A stretch of 64,000 bases of DNA from Flaccisagitta enflata (GCA_965153355.1 OZ231126.1:69750001-69814000); one strand, 5' to 3'; positions 1-51,288 are shown, counted from the first letter of the stretch. Notes: generated from the letters alone by a model not told the origin. Translations and numbers: made by a program.

Positions 1-690
1 TTTTTCCAATTCTTGATTTTCAAACAGAATTTTGGGCACTTAAAGTGCTCCGATTTGGATGAAATTTTTCATGGAGATAGTGAAGTGAAGTACCTCCAGT
101 AAAAATTTGGTCCAAATCGGTCAACTTTAAGAGGGGTAACGACATCATTTTTCTTGACCTATACTCGGAAAAAAACTGTTTTTTTCAAATTTAGGTACCT
201 TAAAATTTTCAAAATTTCAAATTTTTTTGCATACAACTTAATTAGGGTCTACTACATGTGCAATCAAAATTTCATGGCTCTCCATCAAGTTTAAGATAGG
301 TTTAAGGGCCAAAAATGGCCAAAAAAGGCCATTTTCGGCCATTTTGGGCGTTTTTTTTGGTGGCATTCGCACATGCACCTGAAATTGGGTCAACCAAGTC
401 TGAATTTTTATTCCCCTAGGTAATGCGCACATTTTAAGACCCAACTTGATAGGTGCCACCGGACTCGCCCTTTTGACCCCTCTAAACTTTGAGCTAGAAA
501 TCCTTATTCCTCAGACGGTTTAATTTGTGAGCCAAACGCAATAATGCTTGTGAGCCAAAGCAAAAATTGAGCCATGGCTAGCCAGCTGCTAGCATTATAG
601 GATAGAATGTAGGTCAAGCTTAATGCAACCGCCGGACATTCTTATCCAAGGTACTGAGTAGTATGATAGGTCGAACTATATCCCTCACTA
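1..690. other. AT-rich unique sequence
   Basis: No gene seen. AAAATGGCCAAAAAAGGCCA near 313 is a short palindrome-rich spot. Confidence 0.5.
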
Positions 691-691
691 T

Positions 692-1320
692 ATGACAGAA
701 AATTTTCGAAGGAAAATTAAGCGTTTCACCATACTTTTTGCATCAGTAACAGGATAATAAAGATACTCAAACGCTCATAGAAGACACATTGTCTCCAAAG
801 ACAATTAGTGTTTACACTTTTATCATATTCTGACTTCAAAAGTATTTTTAACTATTCAATTCACATGAAAATAGACCAGATGATCAATGTTTTAAGTGAA
901 ATCTTGATTACATTTTTTTATTCTTGCCTGTGGTTGAAATTATATTATTCTCTAATGAAGGGAGATTTTGCATTATCAAAAACATAGTTCTCTCTGTAAA
1001 TGATTTTTAAGGAGAACTATGGTTTTTTTTTTTTTTTTTTTGGTTTAATTTTCTATGCAAATTTATAATTTCAACGGGCCCTTGGTCACTGACCAAAAAT
1101 AAAATTCTTAACGATTTGCCCAAAATTTTCTCAATCAATTTCATCTCTACTAGATGCTTTTTTGTTGTTAAGTGCACATAATGCAAAGATATATCTATTC
1201 AGACTAATTTCAATGATTTTTTTGCGTTAATCATTATGTTTTATTTATTTAAATTTTTCAATTTTGGCCACCGATGAAACAGAAATTTTGCCTTCGGAAG
1301 ACCTCTGTCATACCCAAACT
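692..1320. mobile_element. MITE-like element, relative of 25999-26617
   Basis: Ends TATGACAGAAAATTTTCGAA and its imperfect complement (GCCTTCGGAAGACCTCTGTC). It shares CACCATACTTTTTGCATCA and the AACATAGTTCTC/GAGAACTATGG palindrome with the copy in the 36-bp array. Confidence 0.6.
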
Positions 1321-1794
1321 GAAACTGAAAGATATGGAAGAGGGCCTTAGGAGCCCTCACTGACTAGTTACTACGCCCATCACTCCTAAGTATGACAGAA
1401 AACTCGAACAATATGCGGATAGATTTAGGGTGTCGACGGGATTTTTTTTTATATGCGCGGTAGAGAATTCACGTTCATGGAACTATATGCGGAACGGGAA
1501 GATGGACATCCCGATGTCAAATGTTCCAACAAGTTCAAGAATGAAGGTACAACAGCATAGCTCACTTCGCAATGACAGCCTAACGTTTCGTTCAGATCTC
1601 TTCAAAGACGAAAGTGTTCATATGCTTGTGTATAAGAACCTCAACCAGTAACCACATCCCCAACCACACCTCATCTCTTTCATTGGTTTCCCTCGAAGCG
1701 ATTCCTGAGAGTGTACAACGAAAGATGAGGAGAAACGATCTGAGGAAGGATTCACTCGTTGGCGCGACTGTGCACGTGCAAGCATACATACACA

Positions 1795-2157
<363 letters not shown>

Positions 2158-2266
2158 CACACACACTGGCCCATGCCACTCTTGTTTAGATATCAAACGT
2201 TCAAGCAGAGATTTTTGTTCTTCGATAAAGTGGAGTTTTTATTCGAAAAAAGAAAAGAACTTTTAA

Positions 2267-2394
2267 AAACAAGGCCAAGTAGGCCAGTAAGGTGCGACAT
2301 GTGGATCGTCGAAAGAATGCGTTACCAACAAACCAACCAACAAACCAACCGACGGACAGAGCCAGTTATAGAGGTGCTTTGTCGCACCTAAAAA
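2267..2394 (+). mobile_element. HE element, GGTGCG subfamily
   Basis: AACAAGGCCAAGTAGGCC, word AGGTGCGAC, CCAACCAACC tract, hairpin AGGTGCTTTGTCGCACCT, TAAAAA. The word is the exact complement of the right arm GTCGCACCT. Confidence 0.75.
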
Positions 2395-2785
2395 GCAAAG
2401 TAAATAATGTGAGATACAGAAAAAGGAAGAAACGGGAGGAAAATTAACAGGAGGAAAAAAAGAGAGACAATAAATTGTCTTTTACTGGGACAAGATAAAG
2501 CGGGAAATTACGAAACATAAGAAGCGTGGGGGGGGGGGGTCTGGTTTCAGCCGATTTAATTGCTTAGTCCAAGCGTCAAAATACATTTCGTGGCAGCAGT
2601 ATAACTAGATTCTAGCTCCTCTGGCTCAGCCATCCTCTTTCCGTTGTTGTGTCCAATCACAACTCTTGGTACGCGGGTCTTTAAAAAGACGCCCTTGTTA
2701 TAAATTTTGGATTTTTATAGATTTTTTCGGTCGTTGAGGAATTGACGCTTTTGGCGTTTTGTGGGTCTATAGATGGGCGTCCTAA

Positions 2786-3050
2786 ACATCAAACATTAAA
2801 CATTAAACATCAAACATCAAACATCAAACATTAAACATTAAATATTAAACATTAAACATAAAACATTAAACATTAAACATCAAACATCAGACATCCAACA
2901 TTAAACATTAAACATTCAACATTCAACATTCAACATTCAACATTCAACATTCAACATTCAACATCCAACATCCAACATCCAACATCCAACATCCAACATC
3001 CATCATCCAACATCAAACATCCTACCCAAAGGCCATCAAACATCAAACAT
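2786..3050 (+). repeat. 7-bp minisatellite, (AAACATT)n
   Basis: Units drift from AAACATC through AAACATT and CAACATT to CAACATC, left to right. Confidence 0.85.
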
Positions 3051-3510
3051 CCTACCCAATGGAAAACCTTGCCCAGCCGTAAACGACGGGAGCAGCCGCG
3101 TTTCTGGCCTCGTTTCACACCCAGACAGGTCTTCCACTAGGTCAATGTGATGTAATTTATTTCATTTCAGCTGGGACAGTAGTCACGGTCATGGTACAAG
3201 ATCAATTCCAGGTCAATCTCTAGTTCAGTCAATCATTACCTCAACCAATAATTAATAAGTATATAAATAATATATAAGTAAAATTTTGAGAGGATGAAAG
3301 AAAATGATTAATCCTCGGCGAGTGAAAGCAGCATGAAAGTAATTTGACGTGAGGAAGGCAGAATAATGTGAAAAACCTCATAACTTGATGCTGAGAATTG
3401 CTGTTAATGCGACGAATCCTACAAAAGAAAAAAAAAGAGAACGAAAAAAGAACAAAAAAGAAGAAGAAATGAAGAAGAAAAGTTTCAATTACATGGAAAA
3501 GAAAAAAGAG

Positions 3511-3692
3511 AACAAGGCCGGATACACGGCCAATACCAGTTTCGGACGGTTGGGCTGGGGCAGACATGCGCGTTTCCCCACTTTTCGACTTGTGCTGACG
3601 GACAGACGGACCAACGGACCGAGGGACCGATGGACCAACGGACCGACGGACGGACAAAGCCTCTTATAGAATTGCGTGTCCACGACTAAAAA
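3511..3692 (+). mobile_element. Hairpin-ended element (HE), copy 1
   Basis: A-end AACAAGGCCGGATACACGGC, a subterminal word close to AGTCGCGGAC (here GTTTCGGACG), a (GACG/GACC)n tract, CAAAGCCTCTTATAGA, then a decayed hairpin ending GTCCACGACTAAAAA. Confidence 0.7.
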
Positions 3693-3799
3693 GAGAAGAA
3701 GAAATGAAGAAGAAAAGTTAAAATTACTTTAATGAATTTCGCGGGATTTAATCAAGCTAAGAGAAAAAACTCATCTTAGCCAAATATCAGCGGCGTTTT

Positions 3800-4201
<402 letters not shown>

Positions 4202-4219
4202 GTCTCTTACGCGTGCAGC

Positions 4220-4467
4220 TTTTTAGTCGCGTGCTACGCAACTCTACACCCCGCTTTGTCGGTCTGTCCGTCGGTCGGTCCGTCCGTCCGTCCGTCCGTC
4301 CGCCCGTCCGTCCGTCCGTCCGTCCGTCCGTCCGTCCGTCCGTCACACTTTACTTTTTTTTTTTGCGGTCTTTGGCCTCACTGCTCCTGTCCAAATGATC
4401 AAGTGACCTCAAACACAGCCCCTGTCCACCCGCACGCGACCGGGGTAGCCGTGTATCCGGCCTTGTT
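4220..4467 (-). mobile_element. HE element, copy 2
   Basis: Hairpin AGTCGCGTGCTACGCAACT at 4224 on, a long (CCGT)n tract, and the A-end with word GTCGCGTGC before CGGCCTTGTT. Word type TGC at both ends. Confidence 0.75.
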
Positions 4468-4873
4468 GAGCAATGAAGCGAAAATATTCATCTTTGCATA
4501 TGAGAAAAAAAAAGGTTTATGACGTAAAAGCCTGTTTTGCTCCAGTCCTTGGCAGTGACGTTTACCAAATCATTGATTGGCGAAGAAGACGTTCTCAGAT
4601 TTTCTTCTTTCCTTGTCAGTTTGGAGATATAGGGTAAGGAATAATGGTTAATGGGTAATGGATAGATATTGAGGGGTGAGGATGGTGAAAGGATGGAAGA
4701 TACACGGCCCTCCAGTCGCGGACGGTTGGGTAAGAGCAGTAACGCGAGAACCGTTCACAATTCAAGAATGTTGCGGATAGACGGACAGACGGATGGACGG
4801 ACGGACGGACCGAGGGAGAGACCGACACCGCAATGAAACTTGCTGTGCTCGCTCTACGGTGCGGCTTAAAAAT

Positions 4874-5760
4874 GAATTTTGACTGAAATGCACCCTTGTA
4901 CTATAATACCCAACGGCCTCAAAATGAGGAAATCTTGGTTCCGATCCTCTTATATTTAGTTACCATAGTCAGCTAAGTGGTTGTATTTAACGTATTTGTA
5001 CAAAACATTTACCCCAAAGTACCAAGTGGAGCTTTCAGAACGAAACAAGAATAACTTGATTTGGAAGCGATTGACCGCTTCCGTTTTGGTGTGTAGGATT
5101 GCTACTATCTAGAGCATAAGTATGTTGACAAGCGTTTATAACAACAACTCTGTTTAGAATAAAAAATCTATATGAAAATCAGTGAGATTCTGAAACTACT
5201 TCGAATTTCTGACCAAATGCCTCAAATCGATCTGTCTAGCTCAAGCCGTTTAGAAATGACAAGCAAAACAAGCTTGATACGCCAAATGAAAAATGACAAA
5301 AATAGTGCATCTAGATTTCTGCTCTTAGTATTAAAGTCATTCTTTAGATAGATTGAATATTTTTTTCATCTAATTTCCTATCCCTGCTACAACACCAAAC
5401 ACTTGTTACATTTTCCTGCCTGATTCCAGCCCCATTCAATCATTGTGGTTGAAAATAAAGCTTGAGGAGCACATAGAATTGACTGACATAAACAATCTTA
5501 AATAATTTTCAAGGAGGGGAGAGTCATAATGCGTTTACACATTAAACTTATTTGGAAATATTCAAAAACCCATATTTAAAGAGATACTGTCACTTAAAAA
5601 TGTGAAACTACATATATAACAGATTTGAACGGTTTTCAAAGATTTTTTAAATAAACTAGCCAACTAGTATACTGTCTACATACTTTTGCCCTAGATAGTA
5701 CAAGCGTTTGAGATACAAAATGAAAGTGGAGAAAGAAGCTTGGAAGCGGTGGAAGTGGCA
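4874..5760. other. AT-rich spacer upstream of the TM exon
   Basis: No exon found. GAAGCGATTGACCGCTTCC near 5067 is a small inverted repeat; an A-run lies at 5761-5783. Confidence 0.5.
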
Positions 5761-5946
5761 AAAAAAAAAAAAAAAAAAAAAAAACCGACCGCTTTCACAT
5801 TCCGCTAAAACGCTGACACCGTGTCAGTGACAAGCACGTGCAGAATTTTTTTTTAGTGTCACTTTGAGCTGAAAAAAAGAATGCGATTCCTTCAATAACA
5901 ATCCTACCGTATGTTTTTTTTTTTCTTGTTCATATCCTTGTTTCAG

Positions 5947-43460
<37,514 letters not shown>

Positions 43461-43520
43461 TTAATGGTATTTATTTTTCAATAGGGAAAATTGTGTTATT
43501 TTAAAACGACCGGAAGAATG

Positions 43521-43524
<4 letters not shown>

Positions 43525-43592
<68 letters not shown>
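43525..43592 (+). repeat. (GA)n microsatellite
   Basis: Pure GA joined directly to the A-end of an HE element. Confidence 0.93.
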
Positions 43593-43594
<2 letters not shown>

Positions 43595-43820
43595 GCAGGG
43601 TCACAATATCGTTGGGGACGGGTGGGCTGGGGCGGCCAACCCCTATCCACGCCCAACACCCCACCCAACCCCCTTTCTAGCGAAGACACATACACAGAAA
43701 GCATCTAAAACACTTGTTTTCCTACTTTTCGACTCATGCTCATGATCAACGCACCGATGGACGGACAAAGCCTCTGATAGAGTTGCAGTTGCGTGTCCGC
43801 AGCTAAAAAGACAGAGGAAA

Positions 43821-44783
43821 GTAACTATGGCAAAATAAAAAAAGACAGTAATTTTCAAAATGATATTGTGAGCTGATTTTTCAGAGCAGCTTTATGATTT
43901 TTTAGACTATGATAGTGTGTCAAATTTGCTACCTGGTAAAAAAATCAGATCTTGAAAAAGTTGATTTTTGCGCCCATAGCATTGAGTTTTGCAAAATTTG
44001 TCAATTGAGTCATCGCCGAATAAGTTTCAGTTCAGATCTAACTTTGAAAATTTCCTGTGAGCTCAACTTTTAGAGCAAGATCAATATTTCTTAGATGGTG
44101 ATAGCAGGTCAAATTTCTGACACAGCAAAAAAATCAGAATTCAAAAAAGTGTATTTTTGTACCTTCTACATCAATTTTTGTAAAATCTGTCAAAACTGCA
44201 TATCAATACTAAATTTTCTATTGGAGGTCTATTTACAAAAATTGATGATACCGGTGCAAAAATACACTTTTTTGAGTTCTGATTTTTTTGCTGTGTCAAA
44301 AACTTGTCATACTATCACCACCTAAAAAAAATGTGAAGCTACTAAAAAAAATGAACATTTGAAATCATCTCTAGATAAATGTTTTTTTATTTTGACCAAC
44401 CAACTTGAACTGATTTTACAAAAATTGATGTTGCAGCTACAAAAATAAACTTTTTTGAGTTCTGATTTTTTCACTGTGTCAGAAATTTGACACGTTATTA
44501 CCATCTCAAAAATTTTGATCTTGCTCTGAAAATTGAACTCACAGTTAATTTTCAAAGCTAGATCTGAACTGAAACTGAAACCAACTCGGCGATTGTTTGA
44601 TTGACAAATTTTGCAAAAATCAATGCTATGGGCGCAAAAATCAACTTTTTCAAGATCTGATTTTTTCGCTAGGTAGCAAATTTGACAAACTATCATAGTC
44701 TGAAAAATTATAAAGCTGCTCTAAAAAATGAGCTCACAATATCATTTTGAAAATTACTGTCTTTTTTTATTTTGCCATAGTTA
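43821..44783. mobile_element. Foldback element with arms of about 450 bp
   Basis: The left arm begins TAACTATGGCAAAATAAAAA and the right arm ends with its complement. Arms pair along their length (e.g. CATAGCATTGAGTTTTGCAA with its counterpart near 44620), and GAAAG flanks both sides as a likely 5-bp target duplication. It lies just past the 43592-43809 HE copy. Confidence 0.75.
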
Positions 44784-45672
44784 GAAAGAGTCCGTGTGAC
44801 AGAAAAGGAAAGGCTCGGTTAGATGAAAAAAAAAGTAAACAATGATGGGATAAAAAGATAAAACATAGGAAAAGAAAGGGAATAATTAGCAGAAAAAGAA
44901 GGATGAGCGAAAAGAACGGTAAAATTCCTCATTCTCTCTCTTTTTTTTTTCAATTCTTTTTATTCCAGAGGGTAATTAATAAATCGGCATTTGCAACGCG
45001 ACAGGCGCACACAAAGTGGATGAGGGGGGAATTCCTTTCCACCTTTCACGACGTTCTCTTTCGCTCGATTAACCGCTTCATTTTCCTGACATCCCCTTTG
45101 AGTTTCCCTTATTCCCCTTCGGCCTACCATGTATTTCAGGTCGCGTGCATGCATGACTCTATAACCCTCTATGTCTGTCGGGTGGTCCGTTCTTCTGTCG
45201 GTCTGTCAATCTAACTTTTAGCTTTTTCGATGTTCATGGGCGGTTTTTGCATTACCACACCTTCTCAATGAGCATGTTCTATTATAGATTAATTTACCAC
45301 TGCCCCTGCCCACCCGCGTACGACTTGAGTAGCCGTGTATCCAGCCTCATTCTATGACTACCCTTGGAGTTCCTGAGTACCCCTACTTTGCTTTGGTGTC
45401 CCCTTGAACTCCCTGTCCTACGTTGTTTTCTTGAAACCCCCTATAAGTTTTCCTGTTACCCTGCCTTATTCTTTTGCGCTTATTTAGCGACTCAATCAGA
45501 GGCATTGTCCGATAGTTGGTCTGTCTGTCCCTCCGTCCATGGGTCAGTTGGTCCTTCGACCATGGAGGAGTTTGGGAGTGTAAAAATATGTTGTTTTTTT
45601 TTACGATACCATTTGTGGCGGGAGAGCATTGAGGGTGTGGCATGGGGATTGTGGAATAGTCGCAAAAGCGTT

Positions 45673-46347
45673 AGATGGTCAGCGGTACCCGTTGCCCCTA
45701 TGTGAGTGAATGTGGGTGTGAGGTGGTTAGAGGGGCAGCGGCCCCGAAGGGGCCGATGACCTATGCTGTTTTTATTTTGGCCTCAAGGATGGAATTAGGG
45801 CCTGGAGGCTGGAATTGGGGCCTTGAGGCTGGGATTTGATTTTAGCTTCGAGGCTGGGATTTTAGCTTCGAGGCTGGGATTTGAGCTTTGAGGGTGGGAT
45901 TTGAGCTTTGAGGCTGGGATTTGAGCTTTGAGGCTGGGATTTGAGCTTTGAGGCTGGGATTTGAGCTTTGAGGCTGGGATTTGAGCTTCGAGGCTGGGAT
46001 TTGAGCTTCGAGGCTGGGATTTGAGCTTCGAAGCTGGGATTTGAGCTTCAAGGCTGGGATTTGTGCCTTGAGACTGGGATTTGAGCCTCAGGGCTTGGAT
46101 TTGAGCCTCAAGGCTGGGATTTGAGCCTGGAGACTGAGATTTGAGCCTCAAGGCTGGGATTTGAGCTTCAAAGCGGGGATTTGAGCCTCGAAGCTAGGAT
46201 TTGGGTCTCGAGACTAGGATTTGGGCCTTGAGGGGGGGGGGGACGGAGAAGAAGGAGAAGGAGAAGAAGGAGAAGAAGAAGAAGGAGAAATTTCCCCTAT
46301 GTGTGAAAGCATAGGTCATCGGCCCCTTCGGGGCCGCTGCCCAAAAA
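45673..46347. mobile_element. Hairpin element with 20-bp minisatellite, copy 3
   Basis: GGCAGCGGCCCCGAAGGGGC at the left and GGCCCCTTCGGGGCCGCTGC at the right enclose about 22 units of GAGGCTGGGATTTGAGCTTT (45780-46220) and a short GAAGGA tract. Confidence 0.72.
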
Positions 46348-46724
46348 GGGCGCAGAAGGGGGTGTAATGGGGGAGAGTTGTGCGCCCCTGGCCACCCGTC
46401 CTCGACGATTTTATAACCCCGCTTTACTTGTTACTAACATTTTGTCTTTCCAACTTTGGATTCGCCTATTCCTGCGAATTGTGTCTTTCCCCACCACTCC
46501 TCATCGCTATCTTGGTACCAAATGCGCAAATTAACTAGAACGTAATTTAATGCCTGTTCTGCTGTAACTTAACTACAAGTCCAAATGTTTAGCTCCAAAT
46601 TCGTTTACTCAGTTTGATATCTTGTTCATTTTAGGCCAAGAATATGCACTGCAGGAGCACATGTGAATTGGTTCTAAATGTTTTATGCACAGAACTGAGT
46701 CAGAAGTATGGTGCCAAAACGTAA

Positions 46725-47338
46725 TACCGGGTCATCAGCCTGAGATGCCGGATAATGTTAAGCTTTTACTCTGAGATGCCATGTATCACGGATTTCACAC
46801 TGATTGTCTCTTAAAGAGTAAAGATTGACGTTTTTTGTATCAAAATTTCATCAAAATCGGTCAAGTAGTTTAGATTTTACATGTATTTAAGTGAAAAACA
46901 ACCTTTCTGCCACTTCTGTTTTTTGATGGGAAAATGGAGGAATGGCGTTTTCTCCATTCCCTCATTTTGCAATATTTTGTGCCAGGGACACAAGATTAGT
47001 CCTAAGTAAAAGGTAATTTGAAAAATTCATGAAACTACATCTAATTTTTTTTTCATACTAGACGATTAACGTGTTTCCAAGCTCAAACTGTTAAAAAAGA
47101 GAAAAATTTGAAGACGCTCTCTTTCATGATTTTTATTGAAAATTCTGCCATTGAGAGGAATTAGTTTTTACTTCAAAGACTTGTAAAATCTGAACTACTT
47201 GACCAATTTTGATGAAATTTTGATACAAAAAACGTCAATCTATGCTCTTCAAAAGACAATCAGTATGAAATCCGAGATATGTGGCATCTCTGGGTAAAAG
47301 CTTAACAGAATCCGGCATCTCAGGCTGATGACCCGGTA
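46725..47338. mobile_element. MITE with long inverted repeats
   Basis: Ends TACCGGGTCATCAGCCTGAG and its complement, with TA at both borders. Inner arms share GACGTTTTTTGTATCAAAAT. Confidence 0.72.
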
Positions 47339-47625
47339 GATATTTGAAAAATGTGGCCTTGCAAATCAAAGTTCTTCTAAGCCCTGATTCGAGTACGATT
47401 CAACAATTACAATCTCCTGAAATGGTGATCCGCCCCGGGTGCTATTTCTAAAAAAGAAAATGTGCTTTAGTCTTGTGCTCTGCGACTCTATAACTCACTT
47501 TTCGGACCATTGGACATATTCGTCGACATAGAATGGATTTTGCGTCACTGCTCATGTCAATGTGCCTGAATGACCTCCGACATCACCGCCCATGCCCTAC
47601 CGGTTGTCGTATACCCGGCCTTGTT

Positions 47626-48240
47626 CTCTCCCAACTGACAGCCTTTGCCCACCCGCACACGAGTTTGGTCCCTGTGTAACTGGCCTTGTTCTCTCCCAAC
47701 AGGCAGCCCTTGCCCACCCGCACGTGATTAAGGTCGCCGTGTAACTGGCCTTTTTCTCTCCCAACTAAAAGCCTTTGCCCACCCACACGCGAGTAAGGTC
47801 GCCGTGTAACTGGCCTTTTTCTCTCCCAACTAAAAGCCTTTGCCCACCCACACGCGAGTAAGGTCGCCGTGTAACTGGCCTTTTTCTCTCCCAACTAAAA
47901 GCCTTTGCCCACCCACACGCGAGTAAGGTCGCCGTGTAACTGGCCTTTTTCTCTCCCAACTAAAAGCCTTTGCCCACCCACACGCGAGTAAGGCCGCCGT
48001 GTAACTGGCCTTTTTCTCACCCAACTAAAAGCCTTTGCCCACCCACATGCGAGTAAGGTCGCCGTGTAACTGGCCTTTTTCAAACCCAACTAAAAGCCTT
48101 TGCCCACCCACACGCGAGTAAGGTCGCCGTGTAACTGGCCTTTTTCTCTCCCAACTAAAAGCCTTTGCCCACCCACACGCGAGTAAGGTCGCCGTGTAAC
48201 TGGCCTTTTTCTCTCCCAGCTGACAGCCATTGCCACATAG
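47626..48240 (-). repeat. 65-bp minisatellite derived from an HE element A-end
   Basis: About nine units of 65 bp with GGCCTTTTTCTCTCCCAACT, AAAAGCCTTTGCCCACCC and ACACGCGAGTAAGGTCGCCG. The core CCCACCC-ACACGCGA-GCCGTGTA is that of the HE A-end; a decayed HE copy (47466-47625) abuts the array. The period is not a multiple of three, so frames rotate and the 64-aa open frames are meaningless. Confidence 0.88.
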
Positions 48241-48336
48241 AGACACAGCCCAGACGCATCGTTGCCTGGTCGGGCTTGTTCTTCCCCAACTGACACGACA
48301 AGTCTTTGTTTCCCATTTACTTTTTTCCATGGCTAC

Positions 48337-48534
48337 TTTTAGTCGCGTGCACGCGACTCTACAACCCGCTTTGTCCGTCGGTCGGTTGGTTGGTTGGTCG
48401 GTTGGTCACATTTTACTTTTTTTTATGATTTTATTTTCTTAACCACACTGCTCCTGCCCAAATGGTCAAGTGACCTAAAATATGGCCCCTGCCCACCCCC
48501 ACGCGACTTTGATAGCCGTGTATCCGGCCTTGTT
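48337..48534 (-). mobile_element. HE element (TGC word)
   Basis: Perfect palindrome AGTCGCGTGCACGCGACT, GGTTGG-type tract, then CCACGCGACTTTG before CCGTGTATCCGGCCTTG. Confidence 0.75.
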
Positions 48535-48682
48535 TTTCGCCTCTCCGCTTCCATTTTAAAACTTTTCCCCAGTTTTTTCCCTCAAGACTCCAGTTTGTTA
48601 GACTCGACTTTTTAACGCACATATGCGCGCGTGGTGCGTGTGCCCACAAGAACACGCTTGGTGGTGCGTGCGCTCACGCGCG

Positions 48683-48890
<208 letters not shown>

Positions 48891-50279
48891 AATTAAACGG
48901 CCTCGAAGGAAATTCCGAGTCAGTGAGTTTCAATTTCGGGTTAGGTTCTTTTTTTCCCCTTCTTTTCCTCCTCCTAGCTCCTCCTTCTTTTTCTCTATCA
49001 GACGTTTGAGAGTGAACCCGATTTCTCTCTCTCATTGAACTTTTTTGTTGTCTGGCGTCTGACTTTTAACCTTGTTCTCATCGCGTTGGATTGGCAAAAG
49101 GGCGCAATGGAATGGAATTAATGGCAGAGTGACAAATTTTCGATTGGGATAAAAAAAAGTGGGGTAATGACATTGTTGTATCCTACGGCAAATGAAACAT
49201 TGGAAAGCAATTAAAAACCAATTAAAAAGGTGCACGGATGAGAGACGGATACAAAAAAAAACGAAAAAAAAAAAAAAAAAAACAAAAAAACAAAAACAAG
49301 CGCTGAGTTAAAAACCGGCACTTAAACCATTTGTCAGTGAATCGCATATGGTCAGCGGTGCATCCTCCAGCATGAAGGGATCAGCTCAAGTTGTGGATTG
49401 AAAGCAGGGTAGTGGAACACAGGGATGAATTTCCTGATATTCTGAGGGGTTAATTTGAAGCCTCAGGGGGCCAGACCTCAGAGGCCAGATTGGAGAGCTA
49501 AATTAAAGCCTGAGGGCAAATTTACCAACTTGCTAAAAAGACAAGATGGAGTACAGTCATTATCTCCATCAGTGAATGTATCAAACATTTATAAAATACC
49601 TCCTCAGCACATCTTTAGTATATTTTGCGACATTCCCGAGCATAAACCATGGCTTTGGCGAGAACGATTTTTTTTGCCTGGACATGCAGCTCTTATTGTA
49701 ACTTCTTAATCTGACTCTATGATAATCTAATCGGACTGAGGTCTGAAGTCTGGACTATTTCCAGGCCAACTTGAGACCAACTTGACACCAGCTTGACAAC
49801 ATGGTCTGAACAAACAGGGGCCTTCGTCTCTGATAATGATGCTTTTGGAACATTCTAAGTTATCATGAGAGGGCCCCAAGTTGGGGCTTGAGATGACGGT
49901 GTTTTTTTATCAAGATTTTTTTGTAAGTTACTTTTTGTTGCACTTTTCATAACTACTTCTTTTTGATCTCCATTGGAAATTAGCTACGTTCTTTAAATGA
50001 TCCGCGACCACAGGGTGGACAAATGGAAGGACAAATGGATTAACATCTGGAAATTCACCCTTATGTGCTATAGGACATTGTGTGTAAATGTGCGTTTCCT
50101 CATTTACCCACCCGTCCATATAATAGAAATCTGACGGTTTTAAATCCTTAGTCTAGGTCAACTGCTTCTAAAGACTTTAAATGGCCATGAAACCTGTAAT
50201 GATTGTCCAATTGAGCTGATTTTTCTAAGCTTATTCTGACGTGTTACCGAAATAAAGCAACCCCTTTTGTACCAGTAAT

Positions 50280-50640
50280 GGTGGCTGTCGCCGTGAGGAA
50301 AAAAGTCGTAAGCATTGGTAACTTTTCACCAAGCTTTTGTCTTCAGTCATTGCAAATCTTTTTACTTGTTAGATCAGATCAAGAGCAATTAATTGTATGA
50401 ATTGATTGTACTGAAAATCAGAGAAAAATAGAAGTGAGCCAAATGAGCAAGATGAGCTAAAATCTATATTCAAAATCACTTAACCAGCTATGCTCACTGA
50501 CATGCCTTCTTGTATTTGCATGCTCAATCAAAACATTTATTTATTCATCCTATTCAAAATCAGAAAAAAAAAACTGAGCTAAACGAGCTAAATGAGCTAA
50601 AATGCTCAAAAACATCCTCACACATGAGGAGCAAATTGTC
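50280..50640 (+). repeat. Dispersed repeat, second copy of the 18210 family
   Basis: It shares GTGAGGAAAAAAGTCGTAAG and CACTTAACCAGCTATGCTCA-type sequence with 18210-18700, diverged by scattered substitutions. Confidence 0.5.
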
Positions 50641-51288
50641 TTTCAAAATCTTTAACCAAGAGTGGTGAATTGTTAAACATTTTTGTTTTGTTTTAGTTAG
50701 CTGTAACAGACATAGAGACCAAGGCTGGCTGATACGAGAAATTTTGTTCTTTTGTTCACCAAACTTGGTTTTGTTTGGTTCCAGCAGTTAGTGACAGCAT
50801 TCAGCTTTTATTCCGTCAAAAGTCAGGCAAAAGCACAATTCTTCAAGGTTACACAAAGAACCACACTCGGCTAAGCTCCCTTTCCATGATATCTTTACCG
50901 TTGATTCCTTAAAAATATTGATATTTCGAGCCTAAATCAAATGGCTTTCAGATTATTGTCAAGTCCGTTGCAGTGCTGTTATGGTACCGTACTCGGTAGC
51001 AACTGCAAACTGTATATAATTGACAGTAACTCAGTTGTTTCACACAACAAACGATTTTTTAGCGTCTAAGGTCGTCAGTTTGCTTGGCGTTGTTCTTTTG
51101 TTTGTCAAGAGAGAAAAAGAATGAGGATGAGGATGCCAGAAATTAAAACATAGATGATGAGGAGGCTGCAGGAATTGGAGGAGGAGAAATTGAAGGAGAG
51201 GAGGGGGAAGTGCCGCTGTGTGTAAAGAGCCAGCTGTTTACAATACTTATGAAATATCAGTCAGACTGTTCCACTTTAAAACACTGTC

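Noticed and set aside
1430-1651. 73-residue frame MSTGFFFICAVENSRSW
   Set aside because: No splice context, composition like random AT-rich sequence, no repeat-independent support.
3179-3215. Possible exon after ttcatttcag reading GTVVTVMVQDQFQ
   Set aside because: Weak gtcaat donor, too short to judge, no link in phase to a second exon.
4256-4522. Peptides such as SVRPSVRPSV and GRTDGRTDG in many places
   Set aside because: Translations of the (CCGT)n/(GACG)n tract of HE elements, frame and strand varying between copies.
47583-48330. Series of similar 64-residue frames
   Set aside because: 65-bp array read in three rotating frames; each ends at the same stop in the unit.
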